Program-made: the position numbers and the translations under genes | Shown: positions 23,994 through 34,008 of the stretch, piece by piece | Numbering within the stretch: the stretch's first letter is position 1 | Layout of the letters: the number at the start of each line of letters is the position of its first letter | The notes under the pieces: model-generated | Told to the model about the DNA's origin: nothing | Databases searched by the model: none | The model's input: only the letters and a program-made list of their open reading frames with translations | NCBI GenBank assembly: GCA_947648875.1 | Contig: CANSPM010000040.1 | Location: 1 to 35,743 of the forward strand | DNA length: 35,743 bases | Direction of reading: 5' to 3' | DNA from: an uncultured Lachnospiraceae bacterium | GTDB lineage: Bacteria; Bacillota; Clostridia; Lachnospirales; Lachnospiraceae

Positions 23994-25307
23994 TTAATCG
24001 TTCAAAAAGCCCTTATAATTACGCACCAGCATCTGGGATTCCACCTGTTTCATGGTTTCCAGAATAACACTGACAATAATGATCAGACTGGTTCCACCAA
24101 AGGAAATATGGGCGCCAAACAGACCGCTGAAAATAAACGGCAATATAGCGATAACCACCAGTCCCACGGCTCCGATAAAGATCAAATAATTCAACACTCT
24201 GGTCAGGTAATCGCTGGTAGGCTTGCCCGGTCTGATACCCGGAATAAAACCGCCCTGTCTCTTCATATTATCCGCCACCATCAAAGGATTGAAAGTGATG
24301 GATGTGTAGAAGTAGGCAAAAAAGATTACCAACAGAATATATACAAGCATACCGATTGTATAAATTGGCTGCGTGCGGCTACACCAGTAATTCTGATTGA
24401 GATACTTGAGCACCTCTCCCCAGAAGCCTGTGCCCTGATAGCCTAAAAAGCTACAGATAATGATGGGAGTCTGCATAATGGAAGAGGCAAAAATTACCGG
24501 AATAACTCCGGAGGTATTGACTTTCAACGGGATGTTGGAAGTTTGTCCGCCGACCATCTTTCTGCCCTGTACTTTCTTTGCGTACTGGACGGGAATTTTG
24601 CGCACCCCCGCGTTTAACACGATGACCAGCACTACCATCAGTATGATGACCGCAATGATCACACAGGCAGCCAATACGGCTGTGGCCGGCGCCTTGCCAA
24701 ACACAAACTGGTCAAACAGATTGGCAAGATCCTGGGGCAGACGGGAAACAATATTGATAACCAGCACAATGGAAATACCGTTGCCGATTCCCTTCTCGGT
24801 AATCCTCTCACCCACCCACATCATGAAAGCGCTGCCCGCAGTGAGCGCGGCGATACAGGTAATCACATTAAGGGCGTTGTAATTTACAAGCAGTCCCTGC
24901 CTGCCGAAGCCGATGGACATTGCGGCAGCATTCACCACAGCCAATACCACCGTCACATATCTGGTGATGGAAGCGATTTTCTTCCTTCCGTCTTCACCAT
25001 CCCGCTGCATCTCCTCCAGCTTTGGAATAGCAATGGTCAAAAGCTGCATGATAATGGAGGATGTAATATAGGGGCTGATATTCAACGCCAGAATGGACAT
25101 ATTCAAAAACGAGCCACCCGTTATCGCGTTAAAAAAGCTAAATGCATCACCGGTCTGCTGCTCAAACCAGGTTGAGAAATAAGTCCTGTCCACGCCCGGC
25201 ACAGGCAGCTGTGACCCCAGACGGATCACAACCAACATTGCCAGCGTAAAAAGAATTTTGCTCCTTATCTCTTTGATTTTGAATGCATTCTTTAAGGTTG
25301 TCAGCAT
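23994..25307 (-). CDS. secY: Protein translocase subunit SecY
   Basis: The 437-residue, ten-segment membrane channel has the conserved beginning (LRSKILFT-like, GSQLPVPGVD), the plug region around GGSFLNMSILALNISPYI, and the C-terminal cytoplasmic loop MKRQGGFIPGIRPGKPT that contacts SecA and the ribosome. Length is normal. The ATG overlaps the rplO stop by one base (TGATG), indicating translational coupling. It is the last ancestral gene before the foreign insert. In relatives adk follows next. Confidence 0.98.
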   Translation of the reverse strand: MLTTLKNAFKIKEIRSKILFTLAMLVVIRLGSQLPVPGVDRTYFSTWFEQQTGDAFSFFNAITGGSFLNMSILALNISPYITSSIIMQLLTIAIPKLEEMQRDGEDGRKKIASITRYVTVVLAVVNAAAMSIGFGRQGLLVNYNALNVITCIAALTAGSAFMMWVGERITEKGIGNGISIVLVINIVSRLPQDLANLFDQFVFGKAPATAVLAACVIIAVIILMVVLVIVLNAGVRKIPVQYAKKVQGRKMVGGQTSNIPLKVNTSGVIPVIFASSIMQTPIIICSFLGYQGTGFWGEVLKYLNQNYWCSRTQPIYTIGMLVYILLVIFFAYFYTSITFNPLMVADNMKRQGGFIPGIRPGKPTSDYLTRVLNYLIFIGAVGLVVIAILPFIFSGLFGAHISFGGTSLIIIVSVILETMKQVESQMLVRNYKGFLND

Positions 25308-25747
25308 CAGATCACCTCAGCAGTTCCACCAAGTGCCTCAATTTTCTCCTTTGCGGATGCGCTGTACGCGTTTACCTTCACGTTGAGTTTCTTGGTAAGT
25401 TCTCCGTTTCCGAGTATCTTTACGCCATCTCTGGGATTCTTAATTACTCCTGCTTCCTTCAATACCTGAACATCAACTGTGGCACCTTCTTCAAAGCGCT
25501 CTAAAACGCTGACATTGATTGCCACAATCTCCTTGGTATTCCTGTTCTTGAACCCTCTCCTGGGGATACGTCTGTATAAAGGCATCTGGCCGCCTTCAAA
25601 ACCGATCCTGGGAGCTCCGGAACGGGCCTTCTGGCCCTTGTGTCCCTTACCGGCTGTCTTACCGTTTCCTGAACCGTGTCCACGACCTCTTCTAAAATTA
25701 TCGCTCTTTTTGGAGCCTTCCGCAGGTCTTAAATTGGATAATTCCAT
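25307..25747 (-). CDS. rplO: 50S ribosomal protein L15
   Basis: The 146-residue protein starts [20 protein letters not shown] and has the glycine-rich basic block [24 protein letters not shown] that threads into 23S rRNA, with [18 protein letters not shown] after it. The size is usual. AGAAGGAGG precedes the ATG. It lies about 20 bases after rpmD and overlaps secY by one base. Confidence 0.98.
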   Translation of the reverse strand: MELSNLRPAEGSKKSDNFRRGRGHGSGNGKTAGKGHKGQKARSGAPRIGFEGGQMPLYRRIPRRGFKNRNTKEIVAINVSVLERFEEGATVDVQVLKEAGVIKNPRDGVKILGNGELTKKLNVKVNAYSASAKEKIEALGGTAEVI

Positions 25748-25765
25748 CTTGACACCTCCTTCTCT

Positions 25766-25957
25766 TTATGCTTCCACTTCTTCTACTTTTAACAAGTGAC
25801 CAACCTGACGAATCTGGCCTCTGGTAGCCGCATTATCAGGAAGGACAACAGAATGATTCAGCTTTCTGAGTCCCATGGACTCAACCGTTTTTCTGTTCTT
25901 AGGAACAGCACCGATGGTGGACTTTACTAAAGTCACCTTTAACATCTTATCTGCCAT
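25766..25957 (-). CDS. rpmD: 50S ribosomal protein L30
   Basis: The 63-residue protein has the L30 pattern LKVTLVKSTIGAVPKNRKTV and GLRKLNHSVVLPDNAATRGQ. It is the short bacterial form that sits near the 5S rRNA side of the large subunit. AAAGGAG precedes the ATG. It lies about 30 bases after rpsE. Confidence 0.97.
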   Translation of the reverse strand: MADKMLKVTLVKSTIGAVPKNRKTVESMGLRKLNHSVVLPDNAATRGQIRQVGHLLKVEEVEA

Positions 25958-25988
25958 GATTTCTTCCTTCTCCTTTCACGCCCTCAGC

Positions 25989-26498
25989 TTAAGCATAGAT
26001 CTCGTCTACGGACTTGCCGCGGTTTCTAGCCACCTCTTCGGGAGACTTCAGCTGACTTAAGCCGCTAATCGTTGCCAGGACCACGTTTTGCTTATTGTTA
26101 GAGCCCAGAGACTTGGTACGAATGTTCTTAATACCAGCCAGCTCACAGACGATACGAGCAGGACCGCCTGCGATAATACCGGTACCTTCGGGAGCTCTCT
26201 TGAGCAGCACGTTGGAAGAACCGTACTTTCCAATAAAATCATGCGTAATGGAATTATTCTCATCCATGGCGATGGTTACGAGGTGCTTCATGGCGTCTTC
26301 CTTGCCCTTGCGGATTGCTTCGGGAATTTCTACAGCCTTGCCCAGTCCTGCACCTACATGACCGTTGCCGTCACCCACTACCACCAGCGCGGTAAAACGC
26401 ATATTACGTCCACCCTTTACCGTCTTGGCAACACGCTTGATAACGACAACTTTATCATTCAACTCTAACTGGCTTGCATCTATGATTGTCTGCTTCAT
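25989..26498 (-). CDS. rpsE: 30S ribosomal protein S5
   Basis: The 169-residue protein has the double-stranded-RNA-binding N-terminal domain ([20 protein letters not shown], then [19 protein letters not shown]). The C-terminal domain includes [21 protein letters not shown]5 helps decoding accuracy and mRNA unwinding at the entry channel. Sites where spectinomycin-resistance changes occur (the VKGGR loop) look wild type. GGAAGGAAA precedes the ATG. Confidence 0.98.
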   Translation of the reverse strand: MKQTIIDASQLELNDKVVVIKRVAKTVKGGRNMRFTALVVVGDGNGHVGAGLGKAVEIPEAIRKGKEDAMKHLVTIAMDENNSITHDFIGKYGSSNVLLKRAPEGTGIIAGGPARIVCELAGIKNIRTKSLGSNNKQNVVLATISGLSQLKSPEEVARNRGKSVDEIYA

Positions 26499-26515
26499 GA
26501 TATTTCCTTCCTTTC

Positions 26516-26884
26516 CTAGAATTCCAAGCCAGCTTCTCTGGCTGCGTCAGCTAATGCTGCGATCTTGCCCTGGTATATAAAGCCGCCTCTGTCAAAAACA
26601 ACTTTTGTGATACCCTTTTCAACTGCCCTCTTGGCAATGACTGTTCCCAAGTATGCTGCTGCATCAACGTTATTGGTCTTTTCCAGCTCTGCCTTAACCG
26701 CTTTCTCAACAGTGGACGCAGATACCAATGTGTTACCAACAGTGTCGTCGATAATTTGAGCATACATATGATTATTACTTCTGAATACCGCAAGACGAGG
26801 TCTCTCAGCAGTGCCGCTGAAACGGTTGCGTATTCTCATGTGCTTTTTAACACGAACTTCCTGTCTGGATTCCTTACTAACCAT
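26516..26884 (-). CDS. rplR: 50S ribosomal protein L18
   Basis: The 122-residue protein contains [20 protein letters not shown] and [11 protein letters not shown], and ends [20 protein letters not shown] plus EAGLEF. L18 carries 5S rRNA into the large subunit. Two ATGs lie close together (26890 and 26884). [17 protein letters not shown] is the usual start and the AAGGAG site is nine bases before it, so 26884 is preferred. Confidence 0.96.
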   Translation of the reverse strand: MVSKESRQEVRVKKHMRIRNRFSGTAERPRLAVFRSNNHMYAQIIDDTVGNTLVSASTVEKAVKAELEKTNNVDAAAYLGTVIAKRAVEKGITKVVFDRGGFIYQGKIAALADAAREAGLEF

Positions 26885-26904
26885 TTTCATACTCTCCTTA
26901 TCTG

Positions 26905-27447
26905 TTATTTCTTACCGGTCTTACCAACTTTACGTCTGATGGTTTCATCCGCATACTTGATGCCCTTGCCCTTGTAAGGCTCAGGTCTTCTCTTGTCTCT
27001 GATCTCGGCTGCGAATTGCCCAACTTTCTCTTTGTCGATACCCTTAACAATAATGATATTCTGTCCTTCAACGACAGTCTCGATACCTTCGGGGTCCTCC
27101 ATCTCCACCGGATGGGAATAACCCAGAGACAGGGTCAGTTTCTTGCCGGCTTTGGCTGCTCTGTAGCCTACGCCGTTGACTTCCAGTTTCTTCTCGTAGC
27201 CCTGTGTAACGCCTACTACCATGTTGTTGATCAGAGTTCTGGTCAGACCGTGAAGAGACTTCATCTTCTTCAGATCGTTGGGCCTGCTGACAACCACCTC
27301 GGCACCCTCCAGCTTAATATCCATCTCTGCGGGTAATACTCTCTCCAGAGTACCCTTGGGACCTTTTACAGTCACTTTATTATTTTCTGCAATATCCACA
27401 GTTACACCTGCGGGAATTGCGATTGGCATTCTTCCTATACGTGACAT
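26905..27447 (-). CDS. rplF: 50S ribosomal protein L6
   Basis: The 180-residue protein starts [20 protein letters not shown] and has the two repeated L6 domains. The second ends in [20 protein letters not shown], which binds the sarcin-ricin region near the factor-binding site. Length is standard. AGGAGG lies before the ATG. It follows rpsH after about 100 bases and precedes rplR by about 20. Confidence 0.98.
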   Translation of the reverse strand: MSRIGRMPIAIPAGVTVDIAENNKVTVKGPKGTLERVLPAEMDIKLEGAEVVVSRPNDLKKMKSLHGLTRTLINNMVVGVTQGYEKKLEVNGVGYRAAKAGKKLTLSLGYSHPVEMEDPEGIETVVEGQNIIIVKGIDKEKVGQFAAEIRDKRRPEPYKGKGIKYADETIRRKVGKTGKK

Positions 27448-27546
27448 GCCCGTACCTCCTGTTTAATATTCTGGATTACTCACTATCTGTTTCAGCTTGC
27501 TTTAAAACTCTGTAATGCTTTTTCCGGATGTATTCGCAGCCATTAC

Positions 27547-27948
27547 TTACCACACAAAAGCCAATACCTCGCCACCTACCTGCAACTCTCTCGCCTTCTT
27601 ATCGGTGATAACGCCCTGGTTGGTGGAAATGATCGCAACGCCCAGGCCGCCCAGCACTCTGGGCAGTTCATCCTTACCGGCATATACGCGCAGACCGGGC
27701 TTGGAAATTCTCTTGAGACCGGTAATCATCTTCTCGTTCTTGTCCCCGCCGTATTTCAGGGCAATATGAATCGTCTTAAAGCTGCCGTTCTCAATGATAT
27801 CATACTTCTTAATATAACCCTCCTCTAAAAGGATGTCAGCGATTGCCAACTTCATCTTAGAAGCAGGAACATCAACCGTGTCGTGTTTCGCAGTATTTGC
27901 GTTACGGATTCTTGTAAGCATATCTGCAATAGGATCGCTCATTGCCAT
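27547..27948 (-). CDS. rpsH: 30S ribosomal protein S8
   Basis: The 133-residue protein starts [20 protein letters not shown]. It has the C-terminal RNA-binding part ([20 protein letters not shown], then [16 protein letters not shown]). S8 binds helix 21 of 16S rRNA and in some bacteria represses the spc operon. AGGAGGAAAAATC precedes the ATG. Confidence 0.98.
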   Translation of the reverse strand: MAMSDPIADMLTRIRNANTAKHDTVDVPASKMKLAIADILLEEGYIKKYDIIENGSFKTIHIALKYGGDKNEKMITGLKRISKPGLRVYAGKDELPRVLGGLGVAIISTNQGVITDKKARELQVGGEVLAFVW

Positions 27949-27963
27949 GATTTTTCCTCCTCC

Positions 27964-28149
27964 TTACCAACTTGCTTTCTTAACGCCGGGGATCTGGCCC
28001 TTGTATGCTAACTCACGGAAGCAAACTCTGCAAATTCCGTATTTTTTCAGAACCGAATGTGGACGGCCACAAATCTTGCAACGGGTATAAGCCTGGGTGG
28101 AAAACTTAGGCTTGCGCTGCTGTTTGATCTTCATAGATGTCTTTGCCAT
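27964..28149 (-). CDS. rpsZ: 30S ribosomal protein S14, zinc-binding type Z
   Basis: The 61-residue protein has the zinc knuckle C24-x2-C27 and C40-x2-C43 ([10 protein letters not shown] and [10 protein letters not shown]), so it is the short zinc-dependent S14, also written rpsN. Bacteria often carry a second zinc-free copy for zinc starvation, not seen here. AAGGAGG precedes the ATG. It is 14 bases after rplE. Confidence 0.98.
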   Translation of the reverse strand: MAKTSMKIKQQRKPKFSTQAYTRCKICGRPHSVLKKYGICRVCFRELAYKGQIPGVKKASW

Positions 28150-28163
28150 GCGAATTTACCTCC

Positions 28164-28706
28164 TTATGATTTGGCGAAGGGCATATTGAACTGTGTCAGC
28201 AACTCGCGCGCCTCTTCGTCTGTCTTGGCAGTTGTCACAAAAATAATATCCATACCTCTGGTCTTGTCGATCTTATCGTACTCGATCTCAGGGAAGATGA
28301 TCTGCTCCTTGATACCCAGAGCATAGTTACCTCTGCCGTCAAATGCGTTGGGATTCACGCCTCTGAAGTCACGCACACGGGGGAGAGCCAGGTTCACCAG
28401 GCGATCTAAAAACTCATACATCTTCTCACCCCGCAGAGTGGTCTTACATCCGATGTTCATACCCTCACGAATCTTGAAATTAGCCACGGAATTCTTCGCC
28501 TTGGTCAAAACCGCCTTCTGGCCGGTGATGGTCTCCATATCATGAACGGCGTTCTCCAGCACTTTCGCGTTGTCCTTGGCTTCGCCTACGCCCATGTTGA
28601 TCACGATCTTATCCAGCTTGGGAACTTCCATCACGTTTTTATATCCAAACTTCTTTGTCATCGCAGCGACGACCTCGTTGTTATAGAAATCTTTCAATCT
28701 ACTCAC
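28164..28706 (-). CDS. rplE: 50S ribosomal protein L5
   Basis: The 180-residue protein starts [20 protein letters not shown] and has [29 protein letters not shown] and the C-terminal [21 protein letters not shown]5 binds 5S rRNA and forms the B1b bridge with S13. The ribosome binding site is GGAGG at about 12 bases. Confidence 0.98.
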   Translation of the reverse strand: MSRLKDFYNNEVVAAMTKKFGYKNVMEVPKLDKIVINMGVGEAKDNAKVLENAVHDMETITGQKAVLTKAKNSVANFKIREGMNIGCKTTLRGEKMYEFLDRLVNLALPRVRDFRGVNPNAFDGRGNYALGIKEQIIFPEIEYDKIDKTRGMDIIFVTTAKTDEEARELLTQFNMPFAKS

Positions 28707-28729
28707 GTTTACTTTCCTCCTTCCTGGAA

Positions 28730-29047
28730 TTAATCGATCACTTCGCCGGTCTTCTTGGCGAAACGAACTTTCTTATCCCCATCCATCTTAAAGCCGACTC
28801 TCGTCGCCTGTCCCTTGTGAACCAGCATCACGTTGGAGATATCCATAGGAGCTTCCTTCTGGATAATGCCGCCGTTAGGGTTGGCCTGGGTGGGCTTGGA
28901 ATGCTTGGTCATCATGTTCAGACCTTCCACGAGAACCTTGCCGTTCTTGGGATCAACGGAGATTACCTTGCCCTCTTTATTCTTGATCTTTCTATTGCCG
29001 GCGATCACCTTGACCGTATCGCCTTTTTTAATCTTCATCGTTGCCAT
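28730..29047 (-). CDS. rplX: 50S ribosomal protein L24
   Basis: The 105-residue KOW protein has [20 protein letters not shown] near its start and [20 protein letters not shown] in the second half. L24 is one of the two initiators of large-subunit assembly and lies at the tunnel exit. The ATG at 29047 has AAGGAGG eight bases upstream and is preferred over one three codons later. Confidence 0.97.
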   Translation of the reverse strand: MATMKIKKGDTVKVIAGNRKIKNKEGKVISVDPKNGKVLVEGLNMMTKHSKPTQANPNGGIIQKEAPMDISNVMLVHKGQATRVGFKMDGDKKVRFAKKTGEVID

Positions 29048-29059
29048 TGCCGCACCTCC

Positions 29060-29428
29060 TTACAATACTTCGGGAGCCAGGGAAACGATCTTCATAAACT
29101 GTTTCTCACGAAGCTCTCTCGCCACGGGCCCAAAGATACGAGTTCCTCTGGGAGTCTTGTCATCCTTGATGATCACTGCCGCGTTCTCATCAAACTTAAT
29201 ATAGGAGCCGTCCTTGCGACGGGCGCCTTTTACAGAACGGACTACCACTGCCTTGACAACGTCACCCTTCTTTACAACGCCGCCAGGTGTTGCATCTTTG
29301 ACCGAGGCAACGATCACATCACCGATCTGTGCATATCTTCTTGTGGAGCCGCCCATAACACGAATGCAAAGAAGTTCTTTCGCACCGGTATTATCGGCAA
29401 CCTTCAGTCTGGTTTCCTGCTGAATCAT
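29060..29428 (-). CDS. rplN: 50S ribosomal protein L14
   Basis: The 122-residue protein begins [20 protein letters not shown]. It has [20 protein letters not shown] and the closing [16 protein letters not shown], fully typical for L14. It sits at the subunit interface, where the silencing factor RsfS binds. AAGGAGAG precedes the ATG. The spacer to rplX is 12 bases. Confidence 0.98.
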   Translation of the reverse strand: MIQQETRLKVADNTGAKELLCIRVMGGSTRRYAQIGDVIVASVKDATPGGVVKKGDVVKAVVVRSVKGARRKDGSYIKFDENAAVIIKDDKTPRGTRIFGPVARELREKQFMKIVSLAPEVL

Positions 29429-29474
29429 GTTAACTCTCCTTCCAAATATCTGTAAGACATATCTATCCGCACAA

Positions 29475-29729
29475 TTATTTTGCTCTCTCTACGATCTCGA
29501 CAAGTCTCCATCTCTTGTCCTTGGACAGGGGTCTTGTCTCCATCACTCTCACAGTATCACCGATGTTGCACTCATTGTTCTCGTCATGAGCTTTCAACTT
29601 GTAGGTGCTCTTCACAACCTTCTTGTAAAGGGGATGCTTTACACGGTTCTCAATTGCAACAACGATCGTCTTATCCATCTTATTACTGACAACCTTGCCA
29701 GTACGCTGTTTTCTCAAATTTCTTTCCAC
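29475..29729 (-). CDS. rpsQ: 30S ribosomal protein S17
   Basis: The 84-residue OB-fold protein begins [20 protein letters not shown] and has [20 protein letters not shown] and [20 protein letters not shown]. It is a primary 16S rRNA binder. The start is a GTG at 29729 with AAAGGAG eight bases upstream; the nearby ATG is out of frame. Confidence 0.97.
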   Translation of the reverse strand: MERNLRKQRTGKVVSNKMDKTIVVAIENRVKHPLYKKVVKSTYKLKAHDENNECNIGDTVRVMETRPLSKDKRWRLVEIVERAK

Positions 29730-29757
29730 GACCCATTCTCCTTTCTTCGTCCGCTAC

Positions 29758-29961
29758 CTATGCTCTGGCTTTCTGAGTGATCACAGTCTGGATACGGGCA
29801 ATGTTCTTTCTGACTTCCTTGATCCGTGCTGTATTATCCAGCTGGTTGGTAGCGTTCTGGAATCTCAAATTGAAAAGCTCTTTCTTGGCGGCAACCAGCT
29901 CCTGATTCAGTTCCGCCTCGGACTTGGTCTGTAATTCTTCAACATACTTATTTGTCTTCAT
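29758..29961 (-). CDS. rpmC: 50S ribosomal protein L29
   Basis: The 67-residue, two-helix protein reads [20 protein letters not shown], then [20 protein letters not shown] and [17 protein letters not shown]29 lies near the tunnel exit where trigger factor docks. Its ATG overlaps the rplP stop by one base (TAATG). Confidence 0.97.
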   Translation of the reverse strand: MKTNKYVEELQTKSEAELNQELVAAKKELFNLRFQNATNQLDNTARIKEVRKNIARIQTVITQKARA

Positions 29962-30389
29962 TATGATACACCGCCTTCCAGATCTGCTTTCGATACGATC
30001 TTACACTTGCAGGGAAGCTTGTGCATAGCAAGACGCAGTGCTTCGCGGGCATCTGACTCGGGAACGCCAGCGATCTCGAACATCACGCGTCCGGGCTTAA
30101 CAACTGCCACCCAATATTCCAAAGTACCTTTACCGGAACCCATACGAGTCTCGGCAGGCTTTGCAGTTACAGGCTTATCCGGGAAAATCTTGATCCAGAC
30201 CTTACCGGTACGCTTTGTATAACGGGTAAGTGCAATACGGGCCGCCTCGATCTGATTGGACTTGATCCAGCAGGGCTCTGTTGCTACCAGACCGTATTCA
30301 CCATAGGTAAGGGTGTTTCCTCTGGACGCCTTACCGGCCATGGTGCCACGGAACTGTTTACGACGCTTTACTCTCTTCGGCATTAACAT
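29961..30389 (-). CDS. rplP: 50S ribosomal protein L16
   Basis: The 142-residue protein begins [20 protein letters not shown] and contains [20 protein letters not shown] and [21 protein letters not shown]16 helps shape the A-site tRNA pocket; the RMGSGKG loop holds the arginine that some bacteria hydroxylate. The ATG shares one base with the rpsC stop. Confidence 0.98.
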   Translation of the reverse strand: MLMPKRVKRRKQFRGTMAGKASRGNTLTYGEYGLVATEPCWIKSNQIEAARIALTRYTKRTGKVWIKIFPDKPVTAKPAETRMGSGKGTLEYWVAVVKPGRVMFEIAGVPESDAREALRLAMHKLPCKCKIVSKADLEGGVS

Positions 30390-31048
30390 TATTTATCGCT
30401 CCCTTCCACCGGCTCTCCTTTTGTAGGAAGAATCTCGCCTTTATAAATCCAAACCTTGACACCAACCTTACCGTAAGTGGTATCCGCCTCAGCAAAACCG
30501 TAGTCGATGTCCGCTCTCAGAGTCTGCAGAGGAATCGTTCCCTCGCTGTAAAACTCGGTACGCGCGATATCAGCGCCGCCCAGACGTCCGGCACAGGCTG
30601 CCTTGATCCCCAGAGCGCCGGCCTTCATGGTTCTGCCCATGCAGGACTTCATGGCACGTCTGAAAGACACACGGTTCTCAAGCTGCTGCGCGATATTCTC
30701 GGCAACCAGCTGAGCATCCTTGTCAGGTCTCTTGATCTCCTTGATGTCAACCATAACCTTTTTGTCGGTGAGCTTAGCCAGCTCCTGCTTGGTGATCTCG
30801 ATCTCAGCGCCGCCTTTACCGATCACCACGCCGGGCTTAGCGGTATAGATGACAACCTTCACTCTGTCAGATGCTCTCTCGATCTCAATCTTGGACACAC
30901 CTGCGCTGTATAACTTCTTCTTCAAAAACTGTCTGATGTTGTAGTCCTCTACCAGATAATCGGAGAACTCTGCATCAGCGTACCACTTGGAATCCCAATC
31001 CTTAATAACGCCGACTCTCAGGCCGTGAGGATTAACTTTCTGTCCCAT
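30389..31048 (-). CDS. rpsC: 30S ribosomal protein S3
   Basis: The 219-residue protein starts [20 protein letters not shown]. The KH domain has the GXXG-type [11 protein letters not shown] loop. The C-terminal half includes [20 protein letters not shown] and [14 protein letters not shown]3 lines the mRNA entry channel and contributes helicase action. AGGAGG lies eight bases before the ATG. Confidence 0.98.
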   Translation of the reverse strand: MGQKVNPHGLRVGVIKDWDSKWYADAEFSDYLVEDYNIRQFLKKKLYSAGVSKIEIERASDRVKVVIYTAKPGVVIGKGGAEIEITKQELAKLTDKKVMVDIKEIKRPDKDAQLVAENIAQQLENRVSFRRAMKSCMGRTMKAGALGIKAACAGRLGGADIARTEFYSEGTIPLQTLRADIDYGFAEADTTYGKVGVKVWIYKGEILPTKGEPVEGSDK

Positions 31049-31059
31049 AATTCTTCCTC

Positions 31060-31446
31060 CTATTTTTCATCAAGCACAATGGTGATATGGCTCATTCTCT
31101 TCTCGATTCTATAAGCTCTGCCCTGTGCTCTCGGTCTTACTCTCTTCATGATCGGTCCATTGTTTGCATAGCACTCTGCAATATACAGGTTGTCGGTGTT
31201 CATACCGTTGTTGTTCTCCGCATTGGCGATTGCAGACTTCAGCAATTTCTCGATTACGCCGGAAGCGTATCTGGGATTGTATGCCAGGATGCCCAGAGCA
31301 GTCTGTACGTCTTTGCCCCGGATCGCATCCAACACGAAACATGCCTTCTGGACGGGGATTCTTGCATAAGATAACTTAGCAGAGGGTCTGGTGTCCTTCT
31401 GGGCATTTCTCTCTCTCTTGATCTGACTTCTATGTCCCTTAGCCAT
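31060..31446 (-). CDS. rplV: 50S ribosomal protein L22
   Basis: The 128-residue protein begins [20 protein letters not shown] and has the tunnel-lining hairpin with [20 protein letters not shown], where macrolide-resistance changes occur in other species; it looks unaltered. The start at 31446 follows AGGAGG. The frame stays open for 15 codons upstream without a better site. Confidence 0.97.
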   Translation of the reverse strand: MAKGHRSQIKRERNAQKDTRPSAKLSYARIPVQKACFVLDAIRGKDVQTALGILAYNPRYASGVIEKLLKSAIANAENNNGMNTDNLYIAECYANNGPIMKRVRPRAQGRAYRIEKRMSHITIVLDEK

Positions 31447-31637
31447 AGATAAATTTCCTCCTACTTTCAAGTTGTTTTCAAGCCAGCGCATCCGCTACGG
31501 TAAGGCCGCAGACAGACCCGCGTCTATTCCCGCAGCGTCAGAAGTTTCTACTCGACATGTCGTTCGAAGTAAACATCAGAACCGCTGCGGGGGTTGGCTG
31601 CCCTCCCGGGCCGCCATGCGCCACTATTACGCTTTAC
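31447..31637 (-). other. rpsS-rplV spacer with a strong hairpin
   Basis: The arms CCCGCAGCG (31529-31537) and CGCTGCGGG (31583-31591) are perfectly complementary. Between them is the palindrome CGACATGTCG (about 31552-31561), so the RNA can form a branched stem. No T tract follows. No gene is seen in the 191 bases. Confidence 0.6.
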
Positions 31638-31919
31638 TTACCTAACCTTGGACTTTTTCTCATCCTTGCCGTGACCTCGGTAAGTTCTGGTGGCAACGAA
31701 CTCACCCAGCTTGTGACCGACCATATCTTCGGTCACATATACAGGCACGTGCTTTCTTCCGTCGTGGACAGCGATGGTGTGTCCCACAAAGGAAGGGAAA
31801 ATCGTAGAACGGCGGGACCAGGTCTTAATAACAGACTTCTGTCCGGAAGCGTTCATCGCATCTACCTTTTTCAGTAAACTTTCATCAGCGAAAGGGCCTT
31901 TTTTCAGTGATCTAGCCAT
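31638..31919 (-). CDS. rpsS: 30S ribosomal protein S19
   Basis: The 93-residue protein begins [20 protein letters not shown]. It has [20 protein letters not shown] and the conserved [20 protein letters not shown], typical of S19 in the 30S head, where it pairs with S13. GGAGGAAAAAATA precedes the ATG. The spacer from rplB is about 55 bases. Confidence 0.98.
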   Translation of the reverse strand: MARSLKKGPFADESLLKKVDAMNASGQKSVIKTWSRRSTIFPSFVGHTIAVHDGRKHVPVYVTEDMVGHKLGEFVATRTYRGHGKDEKKSKVR

Positions 31920-31974
31920 TTATTTTTTCCTCCTATTTAGAGTTCCGTAACTGCACAGCAAATGCGGTTACAGA

Positions 31975-32814
31975 CTACTTCATTGCCTTACCGTTACGTC
32001 TTCTCACGATCAGCTTATCGGAAGCCTTCCTCTTACGGGTCTTCAGGCCCAGAGCAGGCTTGCCCCAGGGAGTGCTGGGACCGGGACGACCGATACCGTT
32101 CTTACCTTCACCACCGCCATGAGGGTGGTCGTTGGGGTTCATAACGGCACCGCGGACAGTAGGACGGATACCCATATGGCGCTTGCGACCGGCTTTACCG
32201 ATCTTGATCAGATTGTGGTCCACATTACCCACAACACCCACGGTTGCGCGGCAAACCAGAGGAACCATTCTCATCTCTCCGGAGGGAAGACGCAAGGTTG
32301 CGTACTTTCCTTCCTTAGCCATCAATTGGGCACTGTTACCGGCTGAACGAACCAGCTGTCCGCCTTTGCCGGGATATAACTCAACATTGTGTACCTGCGT
32401 ACCAACAGGAATCTCGGATAAAGGCAGGCAGTTGCCCAGCCGAACTTCCGCCTCGGGACCATTCATGACCTTCATCCCGTCGGTCAGCCCTTCGGGGGCA
32501 ATGATATAGGACTTTGTGCCATCCGCATAGCAGATCAGGGCAATATTGGCAGTTCTGTTGGGATCGTACTCGATCCCGATAACCGTTGCAGGAATGCCGT
32601 CTTTGTTTCTCTTGAAGTCTATAACTCTGTACTGTCTTCTGACGCCGCCGCCCTGATGTCTCACAGTAATCTTTCCCTGATTGTTACGACCGGCATTCTT
32701 CTTCAAAGAATAGCAAAGGCTCTTCTCGGGAGTCTTTTTGGTAATCTCAGAAAAGTCAGAGCCAGTCATATTGCGTCTGGAAGGTGTATAGGGATTGTAT
32801 GTCTTAATTCCCAT
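31975..32814 (-). CDS. rplB: 50S ribosomal protein L2
   Basis: The 279-residue protein starts [20 protein letters not shown]. It has [20 protein letters not shown], then the peptidyl-transferase-proximal [20 protein letters not shown] with the essential histidine of the GGGEG loop region. The start at 32814 follows AAGGAGA. Fifteen more upstream codons are open but derive from the repetitive spacer. Confidence 0.98.
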   Translation of the reverse strand: MGIKTYNPYTPSRRNMTGSDFSEITKKTPEKSLCYSLKKNAGRNNQGKITVRHQGGGVRRQYRVIDFKRNKDGIPATVIGIEYDPNRTANIALICYADGTKSYIIAPEGLTDGMKVMNGPEAEVRLGNCLPLSEIPVGTQVHNVELYPGKGGQLVRSAGNSAQLMAKEGKYATLRLPSGEMRMVPLVCRATVGVVGNVDHNLIKIGKAGRKRHMGIRPTVRGAVMNPNDHPHGGGEGKNGIGRPGPSTPWGKPALGLKTRKRKASDKLIVRRRNGKAMK

Positions 32815-33064
32815 CGTTCTATCTCCTTTTCTACAATGATTCTTTGCGCAGCGCCCCACATTCGCGCCGCATACTTTAATCTATCAGCAGCCTCTCCAAC
32901 CGCTGGTAACCCTGGACAACCCAGAAGCTCTTAAGCGGCGTACTTTGACACCCTAGAGCCTCCAACCGCCAGTAACCCGCAAGAATTGCCCTCGCAATTC
33001 TTGCTGAGATGGGCTAGAAGTTCTTAGGCGGCGTATTTTGACGCCTTAGAACTTCTCCCATCTC
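32815..33064 (-). repeat. rplW-rplB spacer built of repeated hairpins
   Basis: Three structures lie here. A long stem joins 33006-33030 with 33042-33064 (GAGATGGG plus AGAAGTTCTTAGGCG against their complements, one mismatch and a two-base bulge). A perfect 11-base stem GCAAGAATTGC joins 32979-32989 with 32994-33004. A second, degenerate copy of the first unit lies at 32923-32961. A CCAACCGC-x2-GTAACCC motif also occurs twice (about 32896-32912 and 32962-32978). The first stem overlaps the rplW stop codon. No T tract follows. The copies suggest a duplicated repeat unit. Confidence 0.7.
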
Positions 33065-33362
33065 AAAGGCCCGCAAAAATCTCAATGTCCTTGCTCTCCG
33101 CAGTGAGAGTTACAATCGCTTTCTTGGTCTTGGCCGTTCTGCCTACCACCATTCCGCGTCTCTTCTTCTTGCCGTCATAGTTGATGGTATTGACACCCTT
33201 TACCTTGGCGCCTTCGAACATCTTCTCGACAGCTTCCTTAATCTGGGTTTTATTAGCCTCTGGATGAACCAGAAAAGTATATTTCTTCTCGCCCATGCCG
33301 GCCATACTCTTCTCGGTAACAACCGGTTTGAGGATTACGTCATAGTATTTAATATCAGCCAT
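33063..33362 (-). CDS. rplW: 50S ribosomal protein L23
   Basis: The 99-residue protein has [40 protein letters not shown] and [20 protein letters not shown], all typical. L23 is the main docking point at the tunnel exit for SRP and trigger factor. Its ATG shares one base with the rplD stop (TAATG), with AGGAGGT inside the end of rplD. Confidence 0.98.
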   Translation of the reverse strand: MADIKYYDVILKPVVTEKSMAGMGEKKYTFLVHPEANKTQIKEAVEKMFEGAKVKGVNTINYDGKKKRRGMVVGRTAKTKKAIVTLTAESKDIEIFAGL

Positions 33363-33982
33363 TATGCGTACACCTCCTCGATTTTCGCTACGGCATCCCT
33401 GGTCAGCACCAGCGTATTAGCCTTCATCACATCATATACATTGATGTTGTTTACAATAGCGGTGTCAACAGCGGCCACATTTCTGGCAGACATTACCACA
33501 TTTTTGTCGTTCTCAGCCAGAACCACCAGCCCCTTGTTCACCTTCAGATTATTCATCACATTGACAAAATTTCTGGTCTTGATCTCGTCGAACTTTAACT
33601 CGTCTACAACGATCAACTTGGTGTCCTGCACTTTGCTTGTCAGCGCGGATCTCAGCGCCGCTCTCTTTTCCTTCTTGTTCATCTTGAAGGAATAGTCTCT
33701 GGGAACGGGAGCGAATACTGTGCCGCCGCCTTTCCACTGGGGTGCTCTGGTTGAACCCTGTCTTGCATGACCGGTTCCCTTCTGCCTCCAGGGTTTCCTG
33801 CCACCGCCGGATACCTCAGCGCGGGTCTTTGCCTTCTGCGTGCCCTGACGCTTGTTTGCAAGCCGCTGTACAACCGCCATGTGTACCAGGTGTTCATTGA
33901 TCTCCACACCAAATACCGCATCGTTTAATTCGATTGTACCAACTTCCTTGCCTTCCATATTATAAACAGATACGTTTGCCAT
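33362..33982 (-). CDS. rplD: 50S ribosomal protein L4
   Basis: The 206-residue protein contains the tunnel loop with [20 protein letters not shown] and [20 protein letters not shown]. In Gammaproteobacteria L4 represses its own S10 operon; whether it does here is unknown. AAGGAGG lies before the ATG. It follows rplC after about 26 bases. Confidence 0.98.
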   Translation of the reverse strand: MANVSVYNMEGKEVGTIELNDAVFGVEINEHLVHMAVVQRLANKRQGTQKAKTRAEVSGGGRKPWRQKGTGHARQGSTRAPQWKGGGTVFAPVPRDYSFKMNKKEKRAALRSALTSKVQDTKLIVVDELKFDEIKTRNFVNVMNNLKVNKGLVVLAENDKNVVMSARNVAAVDTAIVNNINVYDVMKANTLVLTRDAVAKIEEVYA

Positions 33983-34008
33983 CTGATTGGTCCTCCTTCC
34001 GTCTTAAA

